Source: Podospora bellae-mahoneyi
Lineage: Eukaryota > Ascomycota > Sordariomycetes > Sordariales > Podosporaceae
Assembly (NCBI RefSeq): GCF_035222275.1
Contig: NC_085885.1
Location: 124,001-188,000 of the forward strand
Direction of reading: 5' to 3'
Length of the DNA: 64,000 nt
Part shown: in pieces, positions 10,176 through 23,200 of the stretch
Layout: every line of letters begins with the position of its first letter
Numbering within the stretch: the stretch's first letter is position 1
Notes under the pieces: model-generated
What the model saw: only the letters and a program-made list of their open reading frames with translations
Databases searched by the model: none
Told to the model about the DNA's origin: nothing
Made by a program: the position numbers and the translations under genes

Positions 10176-10890
10176 CTCTACACTGTCAAAACAACCAAAG
10201 ATAGCGGTAATACTGCCGGAACACAAGGAAAAAAAAAAAAGAAAAAGAGGAGGACCCGCATTTTATCAGAAGCCGCCACTCCGTCCATCATCTCGTTCTG
10301 TATCAACTCACACACTAATCACCAACAACACATCACCCCCGCAGCACAAGACCCCATGGCGACATCTTGGCTCCATTGATTCACTGGTCTTCCCCTGTAA
10401 CTGCCTGCCGCGGCTGGGTTCGTGCTACACAAACGATGCAGCTTCTCGATAGCTTCATCTCCACACCAACCGTTGGTTGATCATATTTCACACACCATCC
10501 AAAAGCAGATGTGGCTCTCAAGTGACCGGCTCCTTCGCCACGAGTTACAATAATAGACATTCCGCTGCGTGATAATGCTACCCACGAATACCTAAACCTT
10601 ATAAGACCATCCATATCAATCCGCTTCCCGTACCCGACCCAAGTCAAAACATGAAGCTATAAAAAAACCACAAAGTTTCAATGTGGTGGGGAATAAAAGA
10701 CACCGTGTCCGGGTGGATCAGGTCAAGCAGGCTAAGATATGCGCAACATGAGAAACCTTATACAACGAAAAGACAACGGCAGAAGAGCACAAGTATCAGT
10801 CAGCGACCCTTGACCAGGCAACGCCGACACAGAACTGTTGAGAAGATTCTGCACCAAATTGGCCCTCTGCGAGGCACCCGAGACCAGCAT
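10176..10890. other. Intergenic: amidase promoter and EDC4-like gene 3' flank
   Basis: Contains an A-rich tract at about 10230-10250. No gene recognised. Confidence 0.55.
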
Positions 10891-13800
10891 TCAGTAAGCA
10901 GAGTTATTGTAGTGCCCTTGGATGTGGCTCGGCACAGGCCCGGCAACAGCGCCATGCTTCATCAGTTCCACAATTTGGGAGGCAATTTTGACCATAGACT
11001 CGAGCGTGTTCAGCTGGGGGCTCTGGGGACTGACGGCCATGAGCTCTGACTGCAGCGACTGGAACTTGATCCGCATAAGCGACATGATTCTAGGTGTCAC
11101 CTCGCGGGTTTGCTCATCCTACAACAACCTGGTTAGCCGTGGCTCTATGCTCAAGAGCAGACGCGGTCAAAGACGAAGTACATACCATTGAGCCGAGCTT
11201 GGACTCGAAAGCGGCCAGCAAAAACTCGAGCAAGTCAATCTTTTCCGTGAGCTTGGGAGTGTTGCTGTGGAATTCGTTGACAAGGTTGGCACCGATCGAA
11301 AGCAGCAGAAGAGGGGCTAGATTTCGCAGCATGCCCGGAGACTGCCGAGAAATAATGTGCTGGAAGACCACCTCGGCCTTGTCACCGCTGTGGAGCCACT
11401 TGAGCATGGCAGCATCGATATTATCGTTCTGCAGCATATTGTGGATGGTCTCGAGAAGCTTGTTAAGCTCGGCGGCCTCACGCTCCTCGTCACGGCCCGA
11501 GGGGGAGTACAACTGTTGGCTGGGACTGTTGAACTGGTGCTGGAGCGCCTGCTGATGAGGCTGCTGTGGACGCTGTGTTATGGGTTGAGGTGCCTGCGGA
11601 TGGGTGCGGGCATGTGACACAGGCAGCTGGTGTTGATGCTGCGTGTGCTGGAAATGCTGTGACCCGTAATCCGAAGCAGTTTGACTGAAGAAGTCCGAGC
11701 TATCACGGTGACCACGGCTGTTTAATTCCTGCTTGATGGGGGTGCTTTGTTGACTTGACTGATGGACCTGTTCTCTCAAAGTCCCGAAATCCTTGGATAC
11801 CTGAGACTGAACTGCTGCTAGTGATGCAACGGCGGTGGAGAGCTCCTTGGTCTGGGCAATCAGGCGATCAAGCTTGGCATCTTCGTCGCGGCGGCGTTTC
11901 TCGAGCCTCTCGAAGGCCTCGTGAATGTGCCCGTGAACATCCTCGACGATGCGCTGATGAAGACTCTGCGCTGTGGCTTTGGCCAGCTGGGGAGCAAGCG
12001 TGTTGAAGGCTTTGGTGATTTGGATCTCAACTTGCTGATCGATCCGAGCATTGACGTTGTACGAGACCTTGTCGGAGATGATCTTGATCAAGTCTGTCTG
12101 CTGCAGCGCCTGGTTGACCGAGATGGGCAGAGCTCTCTTCAACTCCTGTTGGACGGCATTGACCTGGGAGCTGGTCTGGCTGCTCAACTGTTCGGCAACG
12201 GAACGGTCGACAGAGCCGCAAATGGAGGGTATGACGTTCTTGTCAATCTGTTCAATGATCAAAGCACGGAGCACAGACTCGGTATTATCGTTGAGGACAT
12301 CAGACACCATCTGTAACAAATGAGACTGGCTATTGGCAAACTCGGCGTCACGCCTCTTCTGAATCTCCTGCATCTGCTTGAGAATGTCGCTGAAGACGGT
12401 GTCGAAGCGGCTAGAAATGTTGGCGACGATGCGGGATTCCATCTTGTTGACGACGGATTCGAGGTGCTCGGAGGAAATGGCGGCTGCCGTTGAGGATGGC
12501 TCGGCAGGAGGGATCGAAGGGGGCAGGGAGGATTGGTCGCCGTTGTTGCCACGGGAAGCCTTTCCCAGTTTTTGCAAGGTAGCTCTGTTGAGCTCGGCAG
12601 CGCCGTTGGGAGCAGGGTAGTCGCGATCCGCCGCACCTGTAGCAGCCGCAGCAGCAGCAGCAGCCTGCGCTTGAGCCTGCTGAGCTGCCTTCTTCTTTCT
12701 TCCCTTCTTTTCGTTCCTTTCAGGCTGCGGCGCTGGCGTGTCGTTCTCCTCCTTTCGCTCAAACTTGGGCGGCGTCGACACGCCGGCCCCCTTCTTCTCC
12801 TCACCCTGAGAAGACGGCATCTTCTGCAGTGCTTCCTTGGCATTACGCGAGACGATGCGAATCTGGGAAGCGGTGGCGGTGTCGTTCAAGATGTTGCTGC
12901 TTTGAGCAGAGGCTTCCGCGGGCTGGAGAGGAGGAGGCGCAACAAGCTTGGAAATGGTGACCAGGCCTGTCTCGACGGCATCGGCCAAGAGAATAACCTT
13001 ATTGTCCTTGGTCCAGCCGAGTTCGGCCTGCTTGACAAACAAGCAGGTCACGCCCTTGGAATGCATGGCATAGAGCTCAAACAGTGTAGGCTCATCGCCG
13101 TCGGCAGTAGCAGCAGGGTTCTCCAGCATGGTCAGGCTGCGAAGCACGCCCTTGTTGGCAAAAGAATACTCCCGGATACCACTAATGACGGCAGTAGACT
13201 CTGGCTGAGGAATCGACGAGTCTTGGGCCACGAGGCGCTGAATGTAGTCCACTTGCGACAGGTTTTTGAGCGTGTACTTAGGCGCCGAAAGATGAAGAAA
13301 GTAGATGGAGTTTCGCGTTGGGTGGCCGACCACAATCATGCTGGACGGGGCGTGGTACATGACGCTACAGACGGCGTCTGACTCCTTGTTGTGCGGGAAG
13401 TTGAACTCCTGCACCGGCTTGCCGAGAGCGAGGTCCCACAGCTGGAGGGTGTGGTTCTGCTTCATGCCCACAACCATGTAGCGCAGGGCAACACGCTTCT
13501 GGTACGGTCGGTACTTATCCAACAGCAACACAGAGGTAGGCCAGGCCTTTTCACCCTCCGGAGTGGTCGTCAGGGTGAGGAGCGGTTCCTTGATCTCGAG
13601 CGTGGTTTGTGCCGGAATGGGATTCGAACGCTCTGAGCCTTCCTTAACAGCCGTAAGGTCCCGGACGTCCCAGAACTTGACCCGCCCGCTCTTATCCAGC
13701 GAGACAACTACAGTGTCATCCTGGCTGAACGTAAAGTCCTTTCCAGCCTTGCCTGTGTTGATCTTGAGCGAGCACTGCTTCAGAAGCTTTTCAGTGTCGA

Positions 13801-16078
13801 CCACGCGGTCGTGGGCATTCTTGAACAAGTTGTTTTCAAAGATGAACGAGGGCCAGATGATGTTGATGGACTTTCCACGGCCAACGGCAAAAAAGTCCGG
13901 ATGCATGGACGAGGTGCGGGCGCGGGTCTTGAGGACGCCACCAGGTATGTCGCCACCCTCTTGCGACGAGATGGGGGGCAAAGCAAAGCCGTACTGTTCA
14001 GGATGAGCATCTTCCAAATGATCACGCTCTCCATTCTTGAGCTGGACCCAGTAAACGGTCCCACTGACGCCTGTACCAATGATGGCTTCCTTGGGATGCT
14101 CAGTCGAGGGCGAGGTGGAGATGGCAACGTTGAAGATGCGATCCTTTGTGTCGGTGAAGAGTTTGGCGTCTTTGCCGTCTTCTTGCCGGATCACGCGAAG
14201 GCCGCCAGCTTTGGACATGCCATAGGCCATGTAGGTCTCGGAGGCGGACACGAGGTTGCGATCAATCTGATCAAAGTCCTTCTTAAGCCGCGCAATGTCA
14301 AGGATGGCTTCTTCACGGAACACTGGCCGGGGCTCATCAGTCTCTTGAAGATTGATGGTGATCCAGGGTTTCATGGGAAAGTTGTACACCTTGACCGGAG
14401 CTGCGGTCTCTTCAATCACAACAATCTCGTCCGCCTCGGCGCTCTCCCAGCTGTCGGCTACAGGCTGTTGGGCAGCATGAGAACCATCCTCCACGTTATC
14501 AGACAGGTCCTTAGCGAGTTCGCTCGTGAGGGTCGACTCGATAGCTCCTCGACCATCATCATGGGCAAACTCTTGGTTCTGAGACCGGGGTCCGCTCTGG
14601 GTAGAGTGAGCAAACTCCTCCTCGGTGGCGTTATTCAGCAAATGGTCAAAGTCCTGGGCGGTTCCAGCCTGGGCTTGTTCTTGCTGAGCACGAGCGACAG
14701 CCTCCCGAGCTTCCCGGTCAACTTGCTCGGCCAGACCGTTGACGGCATCCGACACACTTTCCTTGACCTCCGATGGCCGAGCAGCAGAGGCGCTGTTGGC
14801 AACAGACGTGACGTCTACATGGTCTGACTTCTCAGCGGCGCTGGTATGGGAGAGAGGCGACGGAGCATATTCCAGCTGACGCCTGGCGCTCTCGGGGCTG
14901 TTGGCCAAGCCGCGGTCGTTGAAGGGTCTTTGCTGATGACGAGGGAGCCCTTGTTCAGGTTTCTTCAGAATCTGAATAGTCCCGGGGATGGGTCCGGCAG
15001 CTGAAGCAGGAGCGGGGGCCGAACTAGTAGGGACTGGATGACTAGTCCCGGTGGTGCTCGAAGCTCCCGGAGTGGTGGAAGACTTGGGGGTGCGATGTAC
15101 CGGAGAGGAGCTAGAAAGGTCATCGAAAGGGTTGGAATAATTCCCAGCGGTACCGGATTGATGACCTGTCTGATGCGACGGATGCGCCTGGTGTGACTGG
15201 TGGGAATGAAGCGAGTGTGGAGACTCGACGTTTTTATGATCGAACTCGAACTCGGAACGCGAAGCCAGTGTGCCGACGAGTGTCGGCTCGGCAGACCGAC
15301 CCCCATGGGAGCTCTCATCCTCGGCGGGGGGAGGGGTCAAAAGGCTTGGTTCTTGAGTGTCGGCATCATGTTGGCTGGGCTTGGGCCGATTCAGCAGATT
15401 GAGAAGATACTGCTGCGTGCCCGCAGCGGGCGGGGCCGACTGATTCCACGACGATGTCGAAGCGGCTTCGGGCTTGGTGGACTCGGCGTCGAGACGACCC
15501 TTCATCAGGGCCGCAAGGAGGCCAGTAGGGTCGGCAGCAGCTGGGGCCGGGGCATGGATAACCTGAGGCGCTACGTGCGCAGGAGCATAGTTGATGGGTG
15601 GCTCCCGAGCCGCAGCCGGTTGCTGCATGCTTTGCGGACCACCTTGACCACCGCTGCTGTTGAACTTGAGGAGGTTCAACAAATGTGCTGTCCGCTCGTC
15701 CCCGCCCCCGCCAGCACCACCACCGCCAATATGACGGCCTGCTCCGATGGGATTCATAAGGCCGGGGGGGAACTGAGAGCCGCCAAAGCCGACGGGTGGT
15801 GTGGGAGCTTCGGGCAGGAAGGCAGGCGAATCAATGGGAGCATGGCCTCCCGGCAGGTTGGGGGAGTCGGTATTGGAATGATGGCCGTAAAACGACTGAC
15901 CAGCTGCGCCCTGACTGTAGGTACCAAATTGGGAGAATTGTTCGGGTCCAGGGCCGGATGATGGGCCGGGACTAGGAGAGGACTGCCGTCGGAGCTGGGC
16001 GAGAAGCGACTCGAAGTTGTTTGATGCATCGGTATCAGGCGCACCGTTGCCGCCGCCAGGCAACCCGTAATTGGACAT
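10891..16078 (-). CDS. EDC4/Ge-1-like decapping scaffold protein (about 1706 aa)
   Basis: Cytoplasmic P-body scaffold of the mRNA decapping machinery (the Ge-1/EDC4 family; Pdc1 in fission yeast), by domain layout. Exons 11186-16078 and 10891-11118 joined across a 67-bp GT-AG intron. Residues 1-560 are low-complexity, rich in Pro, Gln, Ser and Gly. Residues about 560-1040 form a WD40-like domain (KPWITINLQ... VVVSLDKSGRVKFWDVRDLT... HTLQLWDLALGKPVQ...). Next comes a charged linker with an Ala run (about 1130-1160), then long helical/coiled-coil segments (about 1200-1430), a Gln/His-rich linker and a conserved-looking helical C-terminus (about 1530-1706) with MLKWLHSGDKAEVVFQHII and LLLLSIGANL. 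Linker, coil and C-terminal helical block in this order are characteristic of Ge-1. The family call rests on architecture, not on alignment. Confidence 0.75.
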
Positions 16079-17171
16079 GGCGAGAAGGCGCGGCGGTGGG
16101 GGGCCTTGGTTATCGAAGCCGGGCTCAAGTTACGTCAGGATGCGGAAGAGTGGTGTCGCTCAGATAGCTGGACTACAGATAGTAGTCGTCAACAACTGCT
16201 GTTGCTGCGATGACGGCCCCCTGACGACGGCAGATGGTGAACGAACAGAACACAAACGCCAAAGCGAAATCGAAGGACGGACGAAAGTGTCCAAGCGCCC
16301 GAGCGAGGTCCGACAGGTCGCGACGGGGCAGCGGTAGCGGAGGGACAAAGGGGAAGAGGAGGGGGAGGGGTGGTAGGGTAAAAAGAGGAGACAAGCAGCA
16401 GCAGGTGCAGTGCTGCAGAATTGGTACGAAGGAGATATTCTCGACGGGATTGGGGAGACGTCGTAGGTTGCCCAAAATGTGTCGAAAAATATTGCTGGGT
16501 CGCAGAGGCTGGGGAGCAGGTGTGTGGCCCGTGCTGTAGCTACACGTGTCGCACGCGGGGCACCTGGACCGTGTAGGAGGTGGTGTCACCCAGCCTGCCC
16601 AATGAGCAGCCCCGACTGTGCTGCAAGAGAAAAAAAGCAGGGCGTCCTATGGCCTAATCACCACTGGTGTTTGATATCCAACTTGAAGTTTGAAATTGCC
16701 AATATCTGTCATCACAGCAGTGCCCTCATATGTAGTGTGAGTTCCGGGTAGTCGTCCAACTATGGTAGGCTTTTTCTGACATTGGATGCAGTCTTTGCAA
16801 CAGTACCTTGGGAGTGCCAAGCCGCGCCTCTTGAATCGTGATGGCGGTGATTACTTAAGCAGCCTTGCCAAGCCCGGCATCTCCAAAAATGCGGGAGGCA
16901 AAGACGCTGATTGCCTCACGTTGCGTCGCCCGGGACCGAAAAGCTCCACCATGTCATTGTTCGCCGCAATTCCTCCTCGCGATAGGTAACGCGGTAGTTC
17001 AACTCGGTGACTTGGGATTAACAGTGTCGGCCGAATTCCTCAACGACAACATTGTCCATTATCGTATTCTTCATCGCCAAACTTTGTCGCAACGACGGGA
17101 ACCTCTGCCTGCTTCTCCCCAGACCCGACGCCAGCAACAACCGGTGCCCATCGCTTCGGTAATCAATCACC
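16079..17171. other. Divergent promoter region between EDC4-like gene and small membrane protein gene
   Basis: About 1.1 kb. The EDC4-proximal part is purine-rich on the + strand (16330-16400), consistent with a long pyrimidine-rich 5' leader. No gene recognised. Confidence 0.5.
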
Positions 17172-17720
17172 ATGTTTTGTTTGCGCAGGTAAGCGATGAC
17201 TCTTTTCTGCAACCGTGCCTCCAATTCCTGGAGAGCGACAGAACCACGCGCTGACAATGCCTCGATCAACAGTTGGCTGCCCCTCCTTTTTATACCAACC
17301 AGCGCATCGCCCGTCTTCATCTTTCTCTTCTTCCTCTGCACCTACTTTCTCAACCGCCCATGCGTCTATTGCTCGATTCTGCTCTTCATACTCTTCCTGA
17401 CGTCGTGCAACTGGTCTGACCATTGCTTCTTTGACTTTGCGAGCAACTGGTTCCAGCCAAGGCTGGCTGCAAGCTACATTTACCTGCCCACCATCACGGG
17501 CTGGAACGCGACGACAGATGCTACCGCGAGCCCAAGCTCGACGACACATGTCGTTACTGACGTGCTGAATACGACTGCCGGTGCTCTTGCCACGGCGGCA
17601 GCGGACAAGATCGCTCAGACGAAGGTGGAATGGACGGGATTGGGGCTTGAGTGGCTAAGGAGTTTGCTAGGGAGGAGAGAATGGGAGATTGATTGCTTGG
17701 ATCTCCATATACGACTGTGA
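17172..17720 (+). CDS. Small predicted membrane protein, uncharacterised (154 aa)
   Basis: Not recognised as a named family. Exons 17172-17188 and 17273-17720 with an 84-bp intron; the first exon codes only MFCLR plus two bases. The product has a strongly hydrophobic N-terminal third, with segments FIPTSASPVFIFLFFLCTYFL and CSILLFILFLTSC interpretable as two membrane spans, then a Thr/Ser/Ala-rich middle with TTGAGALATAAADK-like composition and an amphipathic end containing WTGLGLEWLRSLLGRRE. The start has good context (ATCACC before ATG), and the splice restores a single frame of 155 codons with stop. Cysteine clusters near the hydrophobic segments could be lipidation sites. A spurious frame cannot be fully excluded, but the splice signals and composition argue for a real gene. 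Confidence 0.55.
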
Positions 17721-18740
17721 GGCCTTCCGAGAGGCCTGTAGTGTTGTGATCTAGAGGGAATCTGTACATTGGTTGGGTTTTGTATTAAGCTGCGGTGTTG
17801 GCGCGTATACCTCTGTACCATGATGCATGGCATGGCGTTGTGTGGGACAAACATAGAGTTTAATGGCATTTTGTGTTCTTGGTGCGGCTCTGCACCGACA
17901 AACATAACAGACGACCCCCTCCCGACGGCATTCATCGTCACATTATTCTGTACAGCTACACATGCAATTCGGTTCAGGTGCCGGCAGACAGATCGGAGAC
18001 TTGTATGGAAGATCAGATGTCGGATCTGACATTCCGAACCGATGTGGCTTTTCTCCAGGGACCCGGGGAGCCGGGCTCAACCTCCCAACGTGGGAACTGC
18101 TGGTGCAACCGGAAATCTTACACAGCAATGCCGAAAGAAATGAACTTGACAGGCTTGGATGTGTATGTATGTATTTACACGAGGCATTCCCGGGAGGTGT
18201 GGGACCCTGAAACCGATGAAGAAAGCCTGGCGCGCCTGGTGACAAAACGGCGGGGCTAACCGATGAGCTGGATTTCCTGGCACGCCTGGTGACGGCGGAG
18301 TGATGTGCCCGGGACGGACTGCACAAGGCAGGAATGCAGGCGGCATCAGACGGTCTTCTCGGGTCTAGAACCCGGGCTTGCATGGCAGATCAAGGACACA
18401 GCATGGCAGATATTGGCAGCCAAGCTGCCTTTGGTGGGCCTGTCCTGCTGCAGAAGCCGCAAAAAGGGTCCCGTCCAAGAGGAAACATGGCGCCATTTGT
18501 GCATTCACTGCTCCTCCGTCACCGTTCACCCTGTCATCAACCCCTCCGCCCTTGCGATAGTCGACTTTTGAAGATGTCTTTGTTGCTTGCCATATCCGTC
18601 GGCCATCGTTAGACAGCAAATCAAGCGGTACAGACACCGCAAGACAGATATAGTTGATACTCATGGTACTGTACAACATACCGAAAAGGGGTGGAAGAAA
18701 AACAGAAGGCAAGAGAAAGAAAATAGCCCCACCGCTCAAG
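17721..18740. other. Intergenic, with a 49-bp tandem duplication
   Basis: 3' flank of the membrane-protein gene and leader of the next candidate. Open frames on both strands here are proline/serine-rich without family resemblance. Two copies of a 49-bp unit lie at 18211-18299. Confidence 0.45.
18211..18299 (+). repeat. Imperfect 49-bp direct duplication
   Basis: AACCGATGA followed by CCTGGC(G/A)CGCCTGGTGAC occurs at 18211 and again at 18260. Two units only; probably a local replication slip. Confidence 0.6.
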
Positions 18741-19142
18741 ATGAGATACTTCGCCAACTGGTGGACTTTACCTATGACGTTGGGTCTGGTTGCGATTCAT
18801 GTACGTAGCGTGCAACGTGGAAGTCCACATACCCATACCCCGACTTCAGCTTCCCAGTTTCATTCCAAACCGTCACCAAAGCCCGAACCCTATGAACTGA
18901 ATTTCATGATGTCCATTTTGCAAGTTAGGAACTGAGTGCGCTCCATTGTTTTCAATCATCTCTCTTTTTTTTCTTTTTTTTTCTGCCTTGCAGGTAAGGT
19001 GTTCGGCATTGTTCTTGACCCGTCCCCGGGTCTCCTCACCAAACGGAACCCCAAGTCCCGGGACAACGTTTGGACCCACCACCACCAGGCTATGACGACA
19101 GCGCTGAAAGTGACGCAAAGAAGGGCTCCACACCGTTCTTAG
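18741..19142 (+). CDS. Candidate small membrane protein (70 aa), uncharacterised
   Basis: Proposed exons 18741-18804 and 18994-19142, with a 189-bp intron whose 3' end is a long polypyrimidine tract and TTGCAG. The joined frame starts MRYFANWWTLPMTLGLVAIH, a single hydrophobic segment, continues KVFGIVLDPSPGLLTKRNPK and then HHHQAMTTALK, and stops at 19142; total 71 codons. The positively charged, short, single-span layout resembles small mitochondrial inner-membrane proteins, but I do not recognise the family. The donor could alternatively be at 18801 with another frame downstream. Support is the coding-like reading on both sides of a well-formed acceptor. Confidence 0.42.
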
Positions 19143-20276
19143 CCTGCACGCCGCCGCGCCAGGAACCCCCAGTGCCCACGCTCACGGCCAACAAGTTGAA
19201 CAGCACCACGAACCGCCACAGTCGTCCACACGCATCAACATCCCCTCAACATCCATCCACAAGACACCACGCCTGCCCCCCGTCGCGTTCTAGAAGCACC
19301 TTCTTGCCCACCACCCAACAACGACTTTCGTCCCGACGACGCCTTCAGCCACCTCTGGTATCCCATCGTCATCGAACATAACCTGTGTGTAAGTTTAAAG
19401 TCTGAATGTTTGGGTTTGCCCTGCGCAACTGTACGAAGTGTACACTACATGCTTCAGCTCCACGGTTCAGATCACTGTTCAAGACTTTCTCTACGTCAGG
19501 AGCTTCCAGTTGCCAATTCGGGCCCGCTGATCAGTCTCATCCCATCGTTGAAAAAGCCACATCCCTGCCCATCCTGACATCAAGCGTGCATTCGTCTGCA
19601 TTTCAGACACCGCAGCCATTTCACCGCATTTCTCTCACCCCCTCGTATGCGCCCCTTTAGTCCACACTAGGTTGCCCACTGGCCGAGGACCCCTTCACCT
19701 TGCCCAGCCCGGGACAGAAATCCGTCGAACCAATTTTCGTTTCCTTTCCCTTCTTCTTTCTGTTGCACTGTTCTCAATCGGCCCAGGATTGACGAATTGA
19801 CAGCCCAGAGGCCATCCCGACTCGGCAGAACCCCACACTTGCAACCACCAAAACAACCACGGCTGCTTCTTAACTATCCTGGATAAGCCACCTCAGTCCG
19901 TTTCACGTACCTGGATCCAGGAACAATACAGGCGTTTCATCGCCAACCCCACCTCTTCAGCAGGTGCTTGTCGTCCGTCCTTCGCGAACATCGTGAGCCT
20001 AACGTACCCCAGCCCAGCAGCCTCAGTTAGGTTGCGGAGGCTATCGCCTAAGGCCCGGCCAGATCTTCGGGACGTGCTACGGTTTTAAAGTTCGGATCAT
20101 AAAATAAGTCACTGCACATGATGGCGGCCGTGTTATGAAGCTTCAAGGCTGAGGATTCTTTTTTTGGTACATCTAGCAGGAATGCGTCACTGGCAATTCC
20201 CTGGAGGACCAACACATCATCACCATCCACCACTCAACATCCTCGCACGACGTTCTGCCACAGAACAAATCATACA
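19143..20276. other. Intergenic / 5' region of the tyrosine phosphatase gene
   Basis: C-rich leader-like DNA with several non-homologous open frames. No feature recognised; probably promoter and long 5' UTR. Confidence 0.45.
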
Positions 20277-23200
20277 ATGCCTCCAGAACCAAGAGCCAGC
20301 GACCGGGCCGCGTATTACACGATGAAGACGACGACTGGTTTGTCGACGACACAAGCACCAGGTCACTCCCGCACCAACTCCCAGTCTTTCTTTTCCAACA
20401 AGGGCACCGGCACCCCATTATCTTCGCCTCGCCCGCCCCATTCTGTTGGTCAACAGTATCCCCCCAAGTCATCACCCGGTACAGGTCGAGGGAGTGCTAT
20501 GGACGCTCGTACTCCGAGCCCAAATTACTTTGGTCTCGCCGTGGACTCTGGTGCCGACCCACGAGAATCGGCGCTTCTGCCGCACGAGAACTGGAGCACC
20601 CCAACGTCCTCGGTCAAGTCCTTTGCCGCTGCCATACCAAAACACTTGCCGCTAGATGCCAACCCAGAGTTTGAGGCCTTCAGGCGACAGATTGACGCAA
20701 ACAAGGGGCGCTCTGGGTTTAGCCTCTCCGCCACACACTTCAACATCACAAGTGGAGGCCCGTTCGCTCCGACAGTATCAACCCCTTCTGCCCAACAACG
20801 GCCTCGCCCACCACGATCACAAACCCATGGATGTAATTTGCCAGAAAACCCGCTGCCGCGGCCATCACTACCAACAGAGTCCGGCAGCTGGGGGCCGGGG
20901 GACAACCCCTGCCAGCCAGCCGTGGAAAAGGACAGTTATCAAGGTGCGCCCCACCTCTCGACAGAGTCGAGGCTTGGGATCAAGGGATTCAAAAATCCTC
21001 CTTTTTTCCTGGGTCTTGCAAAGCCGCCGAGCCAGGAGTGGGAGAAACTCAACTCATCCATCTCCGAAGCAAGCGGTCGACCCGGCCGCAAAATTGAGAC
21101 GCCCTCGCCTACTTTCAGCCAACAGACACATGACGGTCAGCAGGCAACACAAGGATGCGGCGAGCCTGACATGATCCCACCAACGGCGCTCAAACAACTC
21201 CTGGATAAGAGCAAAGGGGAAGACCTTCTGCTGCTAGACATCAGGGTTTCTCCCCAGTTTGCTCAAGCGAGGATCAAGGGCGCCCTGAACCTGTGTATTC
21301 CAACCACCCTGTTGAAGAGGGCAACCTTCAACCTCGAGAAGCTTCAACAGACTTTCCAGGCAGACCGGGACCAGGACAAGTTCGCCAAGTGGCAGACATC
21401 GAGTCATCTGGTTGTGTACGATGCCGCGTCCGCCGACAAGCGTGACGCGACCTCGGCTCTGAACATGATCAAAAAGTTCACCAACGAGGGCTATTCGGGA
21501 ACCACGAGCATTCTACGCGGTGGCTTTAACGCCTTTGTCTTGGCGTATCCAAACTTAGTCGATCGCTCATCAAACATGATATCACCCAGCCTGTCACTAG
21601 GTGGCGCAGGTTCTGCTACGAATGGTACACGAACAAATGTCCCGCCTGTCATTGGCGGAGTCATGCTGCCGACCACAAACGACAAGATAGATCCATTTTT
21701 CAGCAACATCCGCCAAAACCAAGACCTTGTTGATGGTGTTGGCCAGATGGATGTTGGGGTTCCGACAGGGCTTGATAAGAATAGGCTACCGCGCTGGCTC
21801 CAGGAGGCCATCGAGATCAGCGACCATGGTAAGCGGGTATCGGACAAGTTTCTGCGGATCGAGCTTACAGAGCAGTCCCGCATGAAGCTTGCCTATGCTG
21901 CCTTTGCGAGCTCGAAAAATCACGGTCCCCGGACCGAGACCCAGGTGCGGTTGTCTGGGGTTGAACAGGGTGGAAAGAACCGGTACAAGGATATCTTGCC
22001 GTTTGAACACGCACGTGTGAAGCTTCAGGGCCGCCCAGAGGGAGCATGCGATTATGTAAATGCCAGCCACATCCAGGCCAAGCGGAGTTACAAGCGTTAT
22101 ATCGCCAGCCAAGGACCCCTGCCGGCGACGTTTGAGGTATGTCCAGTGATCCTTTGATTTACTTTGTCCCGCCGCCAGGTCTAACTCTTCCCACAGGACT
22201 TTTGGTCGGTGGTCTGGGACAATGATGTACGCGTCATCGTCATGTTGACTGCCGAATCGGAAGGGGGTCAACTCAAGTGCCACCCCTATTGGAAAGGCAG
22301 GGACTTCGGTCCTGTCCGGCTTCGTCTGCTGTCCGAAAAAAAGATATCGTTGGATATTGACAAGCATCGGGCCGGATCGACCGCCGCGAACGATGAATCT
22401 GCTCCAACCCAGTCGAACGACCACGCCTCCACCATCCCTGAAGGAGGCCGTCGACGTGCCCATACCACAACCACGCCGAACTCCAAGACACCGGGATCCC
22501 AATATGGCACCACCCAGGCGGCCGAAACTCCTTTCGTCACGATCCGAAAGTTCGCTCTAAGCCATGCAATGGAACCCTTCGCCCCCATTCGAGAGATTAC
22601 CCATCTCCACTACACTTCATGGCCTGACTTTGGTGCACCAGCCCAACCAAGCCATTTGCTCGCGCTGGTGGAATTAGCGAATGTCATGCAACGCGCCGCC
22701 CTCCCCAACGACCCTACAGTGACGACGTCACAGGCGCAACCTCGTCATGACAGCGGCAGCTACTTTGACCCGTCCCCCCCACTCCGACCAGACAGCCTGA
22801 GCACCACTGTTCAGCGTACCTCCTATGACGCGCCTGAGCCTGTCGAGAAAAGTCGTCCCATGCTAGTTCACTGCTCGGCCGGGTGTGGCCGAACAGGAGC
22901 CTTTTGTACGGTGGACAGCGTAATCGACATGCTCAAGCGGCAGCGGCAGCAGCAACAACAGCACTCTGTGGCCGCGCAGGCGTCATCCTCGACTGTTCAC
23001 CGGTGCAGTTCTAACAAACGGACATCCCAAGACGGCTGGGACGATGATGACGACGACGGTAGAGGTAAGCGTCTCGCACTCCAGCAAGACCGAGACACAA
23101 GGGTGGATCCAGAGGGAGATGTGACAATGGCCATGGATGAAGGCTTTGTCGTTCTCCCACGCCAAACGGCAGCACCGTCGCCTTTCACATCCCAAGCAAA

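Noticed and set aside
12533-14827. Long + strand open frames of 282 and 338 codons
   Set aside because: Antisense to the WD40 and coil regions of the EDC4-like gene; amino-acid composition is that of a shadow frame.
17943-18383. 146-codon minus-strand frame, Ser/Pro-rich
   Set aside because: Composition explained by the 49-bp duplication and GC-rich spacer; no start context or splice partners.
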